From the NCBI GenBank assembly GCA_036558305.1, contig DATBFX010000484.1:1-17090 (forward strand): 17,090 nucleotides of DNA, read 5' to 3'. The stretch comes from DATBFX01 sp036558305. GTDB taxonomy: Bacteria > Chloroflexota > Chloroflexia > Thermomicrobiales > UBA6265. Each line of letters begins with the position of its first letter. Positions within the stretch are counted from its first letter, which is position 1. Positions 1 through 7,311 of the stretch are shown piece after piece. The translations under genes and the position numbers were made by a program. Under the pieces are notes generated by a model. That model saw only the letters and a list, made by a program, of their open reading frames with translations, ran no database searches and was not told the origin of the DNA.

Positions 1-3000
1 GCCGGTAACTCGGCCGGCGGCGTCGCGTTCGGCGGCGATGCGGTTGCCGGCGCGGCCATCGGCGGCAGCACGACCGGTGGCGACACCATCGGCGGCGGCA
101 ACATCGCCGGTCTGGGCGGTCTCGCCACCGGCGGTGCCACGACCGGCGGCGACGGCACCGCCGGTCTCGCCGGCGATGCGTTGAGCGGCGTGGGCAACGG
201 CGGTTTCGGTGGCATCGGCGGCGCCGGCGGCACCGACGGGACCGCCCTCATCGGTGGCGCGACCCCCGGCGACGACGGTCTGGGCCAAACCACCACCATG
301 GGCAGCGGTGCACATGCGGCAGCCACCCCAGGAACCGGCGGCGGCGCGACCCCGGGCAACGCCACCGCCGGCATCGGCGGCAGCGGCGGTCAGGCCGGCG
401 ACGGCGGCAACGGCCAGGGCGGGAACGCCACGGCGAACGCCGGCAACGGTTCCGGCGGCGTCGGCTCCGGCGGCGCGGCCACGGCCGGCAACGGCGGCAA
501 CGCCGGCGGCAACACGACCGGCGGCACGACCGTCGGCGGCAACACCACCAGCGGCAACGCCACCGCCGGCAACGCCACCGGCGGGACGGCCGGCAACGGC
601 GGAAGCGCGACCGGCGGGGACGGTTTCGGCGGTGTGGCGACCGGCAACACCACCGGCGGTAACGCCACGGACGGCGTCGGCACGCAGGGCCCAACCATCG
701 ACGGCTTCCCGCTGTCCGTGACGATCGGTTGCGATCCCGTGAATGGCGGCGCCTGCGGCGACACCACCAACACCGACAACGTGCCCGGGACTGCCGCCGC
801 GACCGCATCCGGCGGCGACGCCACGAGCACCACCACCGGCGGCGGCAATCTGGCCGGCGCCGGGTTCGGCGGCAACGCGACCGGAGGCGACTCCATCGCG
901 GGTGACGCGAACGGCGGCGACGCGACCAGCGGGTCCGCGCTCGGCGGCGACACGAAGGGCGGCAACACCACCGGCGGCGCCAACATCGCGGGCGACGGCG
1001 GAAACGCGACGGGCGGCAACGGCACCGGCGGCGCCGGCACCGGCGGCAACGGCGGCATCGCGACGGGTGGCGCCGGCACCGGCGGTCTCGGCGGCGACGG
1101 CGGCACCGGTGGCAATGGCGGCAGCGCCACGACCGGCAATGCGAATGGCGGCCAGGGCGGCAACGCCAACGCCGAGGCCGTCGGCAAAACCAGCGTCGAT
1201 CCCAACGCGACCGCGACCGGCGGCACCGGCGGCGGGGCCGCGGTCGGAGATGCGACGGCAGGCAACGGCGGCACCGGCGCTCAGGGCGGCCTGGGCGGCG
1301 ACGGCACCGGCGGCGCGGCGAATGCGAATGCGGGCAACGGCACCGGCGGCAACGGCACCGGCGGCGCTTCCACCGGCGGCAACGGCGGCAACGCCTTCGG
1401 CCAAACCGTCGGCGGCAACACGACCGGCGGCGACACCGTCGGCGGTGCCGCGACCGGTGGGAACGCGACGGGCGGCAACAGCGCCAACGGCGGTGCCGCG
1501 ACCGGCGGCGTCGGTCAGGGCGGCAATGCCAGCGGGGACACAACCGGCGGCGACGCCACGGGCGGCAACGGTACGACCGGTATCACGGCCGACGGCACCG
1601 TCGTCTCGGGAGTCGTCGGCTGCTCCGCGACCAACGGTACCGATTCCGGCGGCGCGGGCGGCGCTGCGACCTGCGGCGACACCACCGGCGGCGGCAACAC
1701 CGGCGGCGTCGCGACCGCGAACGCGACGGGTGGCGACGCGACCAGCACCACCACCGGCGGCAACAACACCGGCGGCACCGGCACCGGCGGCAGCGCGACC
1801 GGCGGTTCTTCGATCGCCGGCAACGCGACGGCCGGCAACGCGACCGGCGGCAACGCGACCGGCGGCGACACCACCGGCGGCGACACCACCGGCGGCGGCA
1901 ACATCGCCGGCGACGGTGGCACCGCCCACGGCGGCAACGGCACCGGCGGCAACGCCACCGGCGGCAGCGGCGGGATCGCCACGGGCGGCAACGGCACCGG
2001 CGGCGACGGCGGGATCGGCGGCAGCGGCGGTTCCGCGGGCAACGCCACAACCGGCACCGCCAACGGTGGCCACGGTGGCAACACGCACGCCGGCGCCGCG
2101 GGCAACAACTCCAATGCCACCGCCACCGGCGGTGCCGGCGGCACCGGTACGGTGGGCAACGCCACGTCCGGTTCCGGGGGCGATGGCGGCTTCGCCGGCA
2201 ACGGTGGCAACGGGGCCGGCGGCACCGCGAGCGCCAACGCCGGCAGCGGTATTGCCGGCAGCGGTCTCGGCGGCAACGCGACCGGCGGCGACGGCGGCGA
2301 TGCTTCCGGCGACACTTCCGGCGGCAGCACCGTCGGCGGCAACACGACCGCTGGCGCGGCCGCGGGCGGTGCGGCGACGGGCGGGAACAGCGCCGCGGGC
2401 GGCAACGGCACCGGCGGCAACGGCACCGGCGGCAGCGCCGGCGGCAACACCACCGGCGGCGTCGCTACCGGCGGTAACGCGACGACCGGCAACACCACCG
2501 GCGGCAGCGTCGCGGTAGCGATCTTGGGTTGTTCCGCGACCGGCGGCGATGCCGGCACTGGCGCCGCCGGCGGTGCCGGCGGCGAGGCAACCTGCGGTGA
2601 CACCGATGGTGGCAACAACACCGGCGGCGCAGCGACCGCGATCGCCACCGGCGGCAATGCGACCAGCACGACGACCGGCGGTGGCAACAGTGCCGGCAAC
2701 GGCACCGGCGGCAACGCCACCGGCGGCTCCTCCAGCGGCGGCAGCGCCCTCGCCGGCGAAGCCAACGGCGGCGCGGCGACGGGCGGCAACACGACCGGCG
2801 GCGACACGACCGGCGGCGGCAACGTCGCCGGCAACGGTGGGAACGCGACCGGCGGCGAAGGCACGGGTGGTACCGCGAACGGCGGCAACGGCGGCAACGC
2901 GGCCGCCGGCGCCGGTACCGGCGGCCGTGGCGGCGACGGCGGCGATGGCGGCAACGGCGGCAACGCGACGAGCGGCAACGCCACCGGCGGGCACGGCGGC

Positions 3001-5517
3001 AACGTCGACGGCGAGGCGACCGGTCCGAACAGCGGCACCTCTTCCTCGAGTGCGACGGGTGATGGCGGCAAGGGCGGCAACGGCACGTCGGGTTCGGCCG
3101 TCGCGGGCGATGGCGGTACCGGTAACAACGGTGGCGACGCCGGCAGCGGCACGGGCGGCAACGCGACGGCCGACGCCGGAGACGCGTTCGCCGGCAACGG
3201 CACCGGCGGCGTTGCCACCGGCGGTATCGGCGGCAACGCCACCGGCAACACCACCGGCGGCAACACCACCGGCGGCAACGCGACCGCCGGCGCTGCCACG
3301 GGCGGCGACGCTTCCGGCGGCAGCTCCGCCAGCGGCGGCAACGCAACCGCCGGCGACGGGGTCGGCGGAAGCGCCGACGGCGAAACCACCGGCGCCGGCG
3401 CAATTGGCGGCAGTGCGACCACCGGCAACACGACCGGCGGGTGCATCGCCGTGGCAGCCAGCGGCTCCGACAGCCACACTCTGGAGGTAACTGCTACGAG
3501 CGATACAGTTTCGATATTCTTTACGAGTTCCGGCACCGGCACCGCCTCCGCCATCTGCGACTCCGCCTCGGCCAACGCGACCGGCGGCAGCGCCAGCGGC
3601 GGCAACGGCGGCGACAGCGCGGGCGCGGCCGGCGGGGCCGGCGGCAACGCGACGGCAGGCGACACGACCGGCGGCGGCAACGTCGGCGGCAACGCGACCG
3701 CTACGGCCCAGGGCGGTAGCGCCTCGAGTGAGACGGTCGGCGGATCGAACACCGGCGGTGAGGGCACCGGCGGTTCGGCCGACGGCGGCGACTCCTCCGG
3801 CGGCACCGCGATCGGCGGCAACTCCTCCGGTGGCAACGCCATCACGGGCGACACCACCGGCGGCACGACCGACGGCAGCGGCAATACCGGCGGCAATGGC
3901 GGGACCGCGATCGGCGGGAGCGGTTCCGGTGGCAACGCGACCGGCGGCGACGGCGGAATCGCCACCGCCGGCAACGGCACCGGCGGCGACGGCGGGTCGG
4001 GCGGCGACGGCGGCACCGGCGGCGACGGCGGCACCGGCAACGCCACCGGCGGTCACGGCGGCAACGCCAACGTCGAAGCCGACCCCAACGGTAGCGCGAG
4101 CGGTAACGCGACAGCGACCGGCACCGGTGGCAAAGGCGGCAACGCGACGACCGGCGACACGACCGGCGGCACCGGCGGCACCGGTGGTCTCGGCGGTCCC
4201 GGCGCCGACGGAAACGGCGGCGGCGCGATCGCCAATGGTGGCTCGGCCGAAACGGGCAACGGTTCCGGTGGCAACGCCACCGCCGGCGCCGGTGGCCAGG
4301 CCGAGGGCAACACCACCGGCGGCAACACGACCAGCGGCAATGCCACCGGTGGCAACGCGACCAGCGGTCCCGCCGTCGGCGGCAACAGTTCGCTCGGCGG
4401 CAACGCGACGGCCGGTAACGGCACGGGCGGCGAAGGCGCAGGAGACACCACCGGCACCGCCGCGGCCGGTGCCGGTGCGTCGACGGGCAACGTGGCCGGT
4501 GGCGCCGTCGGGGCGACGACGGACGGCTGTAATGTCACCGCCGGAAACGGTGGGGCCGGTTCCGCAAACGGCACCGGTGGCAACGGCGGCGTTGCGTCAT
4601 GCGTCTCCGTAGACGGGGGCGGCAACCTCGGCGGCAGCGGCAGTTCCAACGCAACAGGCGGGAACGTGACCATCCTGACGCTCGGCGGCCACAACACGGC
4701 CGGAGACGGTACCGGCGCGGCGGCGGCCGGAGGCGGATCGGTCGCCGGCAACGCGACCACCGGCACCACCGCCGGCGGCGACGCCACGACCGGCGACACA
4801 ACCGGCGGGAACACCGATGGCGGCGCGAATATCGCCGGTGTCGGCGGCGACTCGACCGGCGGCACCGCGACCGCCGGCGCCGCGGCCGCCGGTTCCGGTG
4901 GCATCGTCACCGCTGGCGAAGGCGTCGGCGGTTCCGGCGGCGACGGTGGCGATGGCGGCGACGGTGGTTCGGCGGTCAGTGGCGACGGTACCGGCGGCCA
5001 CGGCGGCAGCGTCAACTCCAGCTCGCAGACGGGGGGGACGAACGCCGATCCGGGCCAGTCCCCGTTCACCGGCTGCGCCGATGACAAGGACTTCGCGTGC
5101 GGCCCAGGCGAGGTCGACGGCGATTGCGTCGGCAACTGCACCGGCGACGTCACCGGCGACTGCACGGGCGAATGCGCCGGCAACGTGACAGGCGACTGCA
5201 CCGGCACCTGCAGCGGCGACGTCGACGGCCGCTGCACCGGGACCTGTGGCACGCCGTCCGATTCGGACGACGACAGCGACAAACCAGACCCCAGCGGCGG
5301 CACCGGCGGCAAGGGTGACACCGGCGGGACCGGGGGCACCGGGGGCACCGTCGATACCAACCCTGCCGACGATGCCGCGGAAGTCGCCTCGGTCAGCGTC
5401 CTGCCGTCGACCGGTTCCGGGTCGATCGGTTCCGGCGGCAGTGAGTCGCTCCTGATTGTGGGCTTGCTCGCTGCTCTCGCGGGGATTGGATTCCGGCGAC
5501 GCCGATCGTTCCGATAG
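1..5517 (+). CDS. Giant glycine-rich repeat surface protein with LPxTG anchor, 5'-partial
   Basis: The frame is open from base 1 to the TAG at 5515-5517 (1838 codons visible), and the repeat pattern already runs in the first 60 codons. The true start and signal peptide therefore lie upstream, and the TTG at 181 is not a credible start. The protein is dominated by Gly, Thr, Asn and Ala in units such as GGNAT, GGNTT, GGDTT and GGNGT, arranged as super-repeats of about 306 residues. Each super-repeat is introduced by a short hydrophobic strand and a Cys-containing island. The tail carries ten Cys, eight of them in four C-x3-C repeats, then an acidic Ser/Asp segment, LPSTG, a hydrophobic span and an RRRR tail. 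The family knowledge is that this tail is a sortase substrate signal, so the protein is probably covalently displayed on the cell surface. Function is unknown; an adhesin, sheath or matrix protein is plausible. It resembles PE_PGRS proteins only in composition. Confidence 0.9.
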   Translation, partial: AGNSAGGVAFGGDAVAGAAIGGSTTGGDTIGGGNIAGLGGLATGGATTGGDGTAGLAGDALSGVGNGGFGGIGGAGGTDGTALIGGATPGDDGLGQTTTMGSGAHAAATPGTGGGATPGNATAGIGGSGGQAGDGGNGQGGNATANAGNGSGGVGSGGAATAGNGGNAGGNTTGGTTVGGNTTSGNATAGNATGGTAGNGGSATGGDGFGGVATGNTTGGNATDGVGTQGPTIDGFPLSVTIGCDPVNGGACGDTTNTDNVPGTAAATASGGDATSTTTGGGNLAGAGFGGNATGGDSIAGDANGGDATSGSALGGDTKGGNTTGGANIAGDGGNATGGNGTGGAGTGGNGGIATGGAGTGGLGGDGGTGGNGGSATTGNANGGQGGNANAEAVGKTSVDPNATATGGTGGGAAVGDATAGNGGTGAQGGLGGDGTGGAANANAGNGTGGNGTGGASTGGNGGNAFGQTVGGNTTGGDTVGGAATGGNATGGNSANGGAATGGVGQGGNASGDTTGGDATGGNGTTGITADGTVVSGVVGCSATNGTDSGGAGGAATCGDTTGGGNTGGVATANATGGDATSTTTGGNNTGGTGTGGSATGGSSIAGNATAGNATGGNATGGDTTGGDTTGGGNIAGDGGTAHGGNGTGGNATGGSGGIATGGNGTGGDGGIGGSGGSAGNATTGTANGGHGGNTHAGAAGNNSNATATGGAGGTGTVGNATSGSGGDGGFAGNGGNGAGGTASANAGSGIAGSGLGGNATGGDGGDASGDTSGGSTVGGNTTAGAAAGGAATGGNSAAGGNGTGGNGTGGSAGGNTTGGVATGGNATTGNTTGGSVAVAILGCSATGGDAGTGAAGGAGGEATCGDTDGGNNTGGAATAIATGGNATSTTTGGGNSAGNGTGGNATGGSSSGGSALAGEANGGAATGGNTTGGDTTGGGNVAGNGGNATGGEGTGGTANGGNGGNAAAGAGTGGRGGDGGDGGNGGNATSGNATGGHGGNVDGEATGPNSGTSSSSATGDGGKGGNGTSGSAVAGDGGTGNNGGDAGSGTGGNATADAGDAFAGNGTGGVATGGIGGNATGNTTGGNTTGGNATAGAATGGDASGGSSASGGNATAGDGVGGSADGETTGAGAIGGSATTGNTTGGCIAVAASGSDSHTLEVTATSDTVSIFFTSSGTGTASAICDSASANATGGSASGGNGGDSAGAAGGAGGNATAGDTTGGGNVGGNATATAQGGSASSETVGGSNTGGEGTGGSADGGDSSGGTAIGGNSSGGNAITGDTTGGTTDGSGNTGGNGGTAIGGSGSGGNATGGDGGIATAGNGTGGDGGSGGDGGTGGDGGTGNATGGHGGNANVEADPNGSASGNATATGTGGKGGNATTGDTTGGTGGTGGLGGPGADGNGGGAIANGGSAETGNGSGGNATAGAGGQAEGNTTGGNTTSGNATGGNATSGPAVGGNSSLGGNATAGNGTGGEGAGDTTGTAAAGAGASTGNVAGGAVGATTDGCNVTAGNGGAGSANGTGGNGGVASCVSVDGGGNLGGSGSSNATGGNVTILTLGGHNTAGDGTGAAAAGGGSVAGNATTGTTAGGDATTGDTTGGNTDGGANIAGVGGDSTGGTATAGAAAAGSGGIVTAGEGVGGSGGDGGDGGDGGSAVSGDGTGGHGGSVNSSSQTGGTNADPGQSPFTGCADDKDFACGPGEVDGDCVGNCTGDVTGDCTGECAGNVTGDCTGTCSGDVDGRCTGTCGTPSDSDDDSDKPDPSGGTGGKGDTGGTGGTGGTVDTNPADDAAEVASVSVLPSTGSGSIGSGGSESLLIVGLLAALAGIGFRRRRSFR
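730..5037 (+). repeat. ~306-residue protein super-repeat, five in-register modules
   Basis: Three landmarks recur in order. The first is a segment like ATSTTTGG, with its first codon at 820, 1738, 2659, 3721 and 4666. The second is the Asn of NIAG/NVAG-like segments at 982, 1900, 2821, 3883 and 4828. The third is the His (Gln in the first module) of GGHGG at 1153, 2071, 2992, 4054 and 4999. Their spacings are exactly 54 and 57 residues in all five modules, so a 111-residue core has no net indel. Module-to-module distances are 306, 307, 354 and 315 residues, so length change falls outside the core, around the Cys island. A sixth module precedes these, with its NIAG Asn at 100. Four modules have a Cys exactly 22 residues before the first landmark (754, 1672, 2593, 4600). 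Confidence 0.88.
5122..5265 (+). repeat. Four 12-residue C-x3-C repeats
   Basis: Cys codons fall at 5125/5137, 5161/5173, 5197/5209 and 5233/5245, an exact 36-base period. The unit consensus is DCTGxCxGxVxG; the fourth unit begins with Arg and its second half decays into GTPSDS. Two further Cys at 5074 and 5098 precede the array. The paired, evenly spaced cysteines could form disulfide ladders outside the cell, bind metal, or cross-link neighbouring molecules. Which of these applies cannot be told from sequence. Confidence 0.85.
5401..5514 (+). other. LPxTG cell-wall sorting signal
   Basis: LPSTG is encoded at 5401-5415. A Gly/Ser spacer follows, then a hydrophobic segment (SLLIVGLLAALAGIGF, about 5446-5493) and a basic tail with four consecutive Arg before the stop. 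This is the standard tripartite sortase signal. The 12-residue spacer between LPSTG and the membrane span is on the long side. No sortase gene lies in the window, so the enzyme must be encoded elsewhere. Confidence 0.85.
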
Positions 5518-5537
5518 CGACTCGAAAACGTGGAAAC

Positions 5538-5575
5538 ACACCGAGTCCCCGGCCCATGGGCCGGGGACTCGGTGT
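5538..5575. terminator. Strong hairpin terminator, probably bidirectional
   Basis: A perfect dyad centred between 5556 and 5557 pairs 19 bases on each side. The innermost bases form the loop and the stem is very GC-rich. It begins about 20 bases after the stop of the giant gene. There is no long U tract after it on the + strand. It sits between the ends of the giant gene (+) and the acetyltransferase gene (-) and could serve both. Confidence 0.75.
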
Positions 5576-5583
5576 TGTCGGCA

Positions 5584-5669
5584 AAGGAGAGGTCCTTCGC
5601 TGCGCTCAGGATGACCGTGGGAGGGGCGTGCTCTAGCTGGACATCCTGAGCGCAGCGAAGGACCTCTCC
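5584..5669. repeat. Dispersed ~86-bp inverted-repeat element, copy 1
   Basis: Arms 5586-5612 and 5643-5669 are perfect 27-base reverse complements around a 30-base centre that contains GAGGGGCGTG. The same arms and centre recur at 17019-17090. It has no ORF and no transposase, so it looks like a REP- or MITE-like intergenic repeat. It lies between two converging genes and could add to termination. Confidence 0.85.
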
Positions 5670-5690
5670 GTCGTTTCTGGTTGGGCAATC

Positions 5691-6134
5691 CTACGTTCCC
5701 AAGAAAAGCCGCGCCGTCAACTCGCCCCACGGCGCGAGACCCGTCTTTTCGAATCCGGCGCTCAGGTACAGTCGCTCGGCGACGACGTTCGCGGGGTCGT
5801 AACCGACGTTGAGGGCGGTGCAGCCGGGTGTCCGTCGCAGCAGATCGATCAGGCGGGCGAGGGCGGTACGACCGAAACCTCGGCCCTGGTAGCGACCGTC
5901 GATCATGAAGCGGTACAACCAGTATTGCCCGTCCTGCGGATCGATGCCGTACATCAGGAAGCCGACTGCGGTGTCGTCGTCGACGATCGCCATCAATTGG
6001 AGCGCCGGGTAAAACTTCGATTCCGCGATCGACCAGACATTCGGGGCGACGAAATCGGACTGGTCCTCGCGCACCCGTAGTCCGGCAGCCTCTTCCCAGT
6101 TGTCCTTGGTGATCGGTCGCAGAACGATCGTCAT
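5691..6134 (-). CDS. GNAT family N-acetyltransferase, polyamine (BltD/PaiA)-like
   Basis: This 147-residue protein probably transfers acetyl from acetyl-CoA to an amine. The acetyl-CoA loop is visible as QGRGFG at residues 83-88, after a strand reading YWLYRFMIDGRY. The second half carries NVVAERLYLSAGFEKTG, with Tyr123 in the usual general-acid position. The N-terminal pattern (LRVREDQSDFVAPNVWSIAE) recalls the spermine/spermidine acetyltransferases of the Blt type, so a polyamine is the best guess for substrate. I chose ATG at 6134 because the fold begins there (MTIVLRPI) and a GGAAGGGG stretch lies upstream; a longer open frame to 6401 has no family resemblance. It is divergent from the oxidoreductase at 6276. 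Confidence 0.85.
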   Translation of the reverse strand: MTIVLRPITKDNWEEAAGLRVREDQSDFVAPNVWSIAESKFYPALQLMAIVDDDTAVGFLMYGIDPQDGQYWLYRFMIDGRYQGRGFGRTALARLIDLLRRTPGCTALNVGYDPANVVAERLYLSAGFEKTGLAPWGELTARLFLGT

Positions 6135-6275
6135 CGGTCGTTCGCCCCTTCCTCGCTCGTACCGAATTCCGATACCGACGCAAGAAACGGACAGGCAACC
6201 GCTCGGCGCCCGCCTAGCATCGACGCGGTGACGCGAATGCGTCCACCGCGTTTCCGGCGCAGCGAGGAGCTTTTC
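6135..6275. promoter_or_regulatory. Divergent intergenic region between acetyltransferase and oxidoreductase genes
   Basis: These 141 bases must hold the promoters of both flanking genes. I see a clear Shine-Dalgarno (GAGGAG, 6264-6269) for the + gene, but no convincing -35/-10 pair in either direction. Confidence 0.5.
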
Positions 6276-7241
6276 ATGTCTCTCTGTCATCCCTTTCGCT
6301 TCGGCATCGTCAACGAGCAAATGACCACCCGTCAGGCATGGATCGACCAGGCCCAGCGGGCGGAGGAGCTTGGCTACGCCACGTTCCTGATCCGCGACCA
6401 TTTCGTCCCGGACTTCTTCGGCGACCAGTTTGCACCATTCACGGCCTTGATGGCCGCCGCCGCGGCGACGACCACGCTACGCGTCGGCACCCTCGTCATC
6501 GACAACGACTACCGGCATCCGGTCGTCCTCGCCAAGGAGGCGGCGACCCTCGATCTCCTGTCCGGCGGTCGCCTCGAACTCGGTCTCGGCGCCGGTTGGC
6601 TACGGGCCGAGTACGACAAGTCGGGTCTGCCGTTCCAGCCGCCCGCGACGCGCATCGCCCGACTGGAGGAGGCGATCCAGGTCCTCAAACGCCTCTTCGC
6701 CGACGCCCCGGCGTCCTTCTCCGGAGAACACTACGCGGTCTGCGAACTCGATGGCTACCCGAGACCGGCGCAGCGCCCCCACCCGCCCCTCCTGATCGGC
6801 GGTGCCGGCAAGCGCATGCTTGCCCTGGCCGCGCGCGAAGCCGACATCATCCACTTCTTGCCGTCGACCATTTCGACGGGAACGCTCGTCGCCAATCCGC
6901 GCGATCGGCTTGCGGCGACACTCATGGAACGGATCGCCTGGGTACGCCAACAGGCCGGCACCCGCTTCGCCGACATCGAACTCGCTCCCTCGGGCACCAT
7001 CGTCATCGCCGACGACCGGCCGGCGGCGGCCGAGCGGCTGATCGCGGAGAACGGCTGGCGCGATCACGGCATCGGCGTCGAGGACGTCTGGGATATGCCC
7101 GGCGTCTTCGTCGGCACGGTGGACGAGATCACGGCCGCGATGATCGAGCGCCGCGAACGCTTCGGCTTCTCCTATTTCGTGGTCCCGAGCGCAGAGATGG
7201 AGACGTGCGCACCCGTCGTCGCGCGGCTCGCCGGCACGTGA
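6276..7241 (+). CDS. LLM class F420-dependent oxidoreductase (TIGR03621/MSMEG_2516-like)
   Basis: A 321-residue luciferase-like TIM-barrel flavin/F420 enzyme. Visible family features are FRFGIVNEQ at the N-terminus, WIDQAQRAEELGYATFLIRDHF at 22-43, LRVGTLVIDNDYRHPVVLAKEAATLD at 68-93, the LSGGRLELGLGAGW stretch at 95-108 and PLLIGGAGKRML at 171-182. Members of this subfamily reduce or oxidise unknown substrates with coenzyme F420, so the organism is likely to make F420. The ATG at 6276 has GAGGAG six bases upstream; an upstream in-frame extension to 6228 lacks such support. It ends one base before a long inverted repeat shared with the convergent kinase gene. The physiological substrate is unknown. 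Confidence 0.88.
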   Translation: MSLCHPFRFGIVNEQMTTRQAWIDQAQRAEELGYATFLIRDHFVPDFFGDQFAPFTALMAAAAATTTLRVGTLVIDNDYRHPVVLAKEAATLDLLSGGRLELGLGAGWLRAEYDKSGLPFQPPATRIARLEEAIQVLKRLFADAPASFSGEHYAVCELDGYPRPAQRPHPPLLIGGAGKRMLALAAREADIIHFLPSTISTGTLVANPRDRLAATLMERIAWVRQQAGTRFADIELAPSGTIVIADDRPAAAERLIAENGWRDHGIGVEDVWDMPGVFVGTVDEITAAMIERRERFGFSYFVVPSAEMETCAPVVARLAGT

Positions 7242-7311
7242 GTTCGGGGTTCGAAGTTCGGGGTTCGGGGAACGAAGTCTTGCCTCGAACCCCGAACTTC
7301 GAACCCCGAAC
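7242..7311. terminator. 26-bp perfect inverted repeat of heptad units between convergent stops
   Basis: Arms 7242-7267 and 7286-7311 are exact reverse complements with an 18-base loop. Each arm is a run of 7-base units (GTTCGGG, GTTCGAA, GTTCGGG and so on). The left arm starts directly after the oxidoreductase stop and the right arm ends directly before the kinase stop. The RNA hairpin would act in both directions as a terminator or 3'-end stabiliser. Confidence 0.75.

Noticed and set aside
181..183. TTG as the start of the giant protein
   Set aside because: The same repeat pattern continues in frame to base 1, and neither a signal peptide nor a ribosome site is present at 181.
248..5360. 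Long minus-strand open frames opposite the giant gene (Arg- or Pro/Ala-rich, up to 843 residues)
   Set aside because: They are mirror images of GGC/GCC/ACC repeats, which contain no stop triplets on the opposite strand. They show no family motif, ribosome site or sensible composition.
1..5517. Identity as mycobacterial PE_PGRS or as an RTX calcium-binding protein
   Set aside because: There is no PE domain in view and the GGAGGX/GGxGxDxLx nonapeptide patterns are absent; the repeats centre on GGN(A/T/G)T and there is an LPxTG anchor.
4597..6198. Minus-strand 533-residue open frame spanning the terminator and acetyltransferase
   Set aside because: It overlaps the acetyltransferase in another frame and runs through hairpin and repeat sequence; no recognisable domain.
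6188..6220. CGGACA ... TAGCAT as promoter of the oxidoreductase gene
   Set aside because: The spacing is 21 bases, too long for a sigma-70 promoter, and both boxes are weak.
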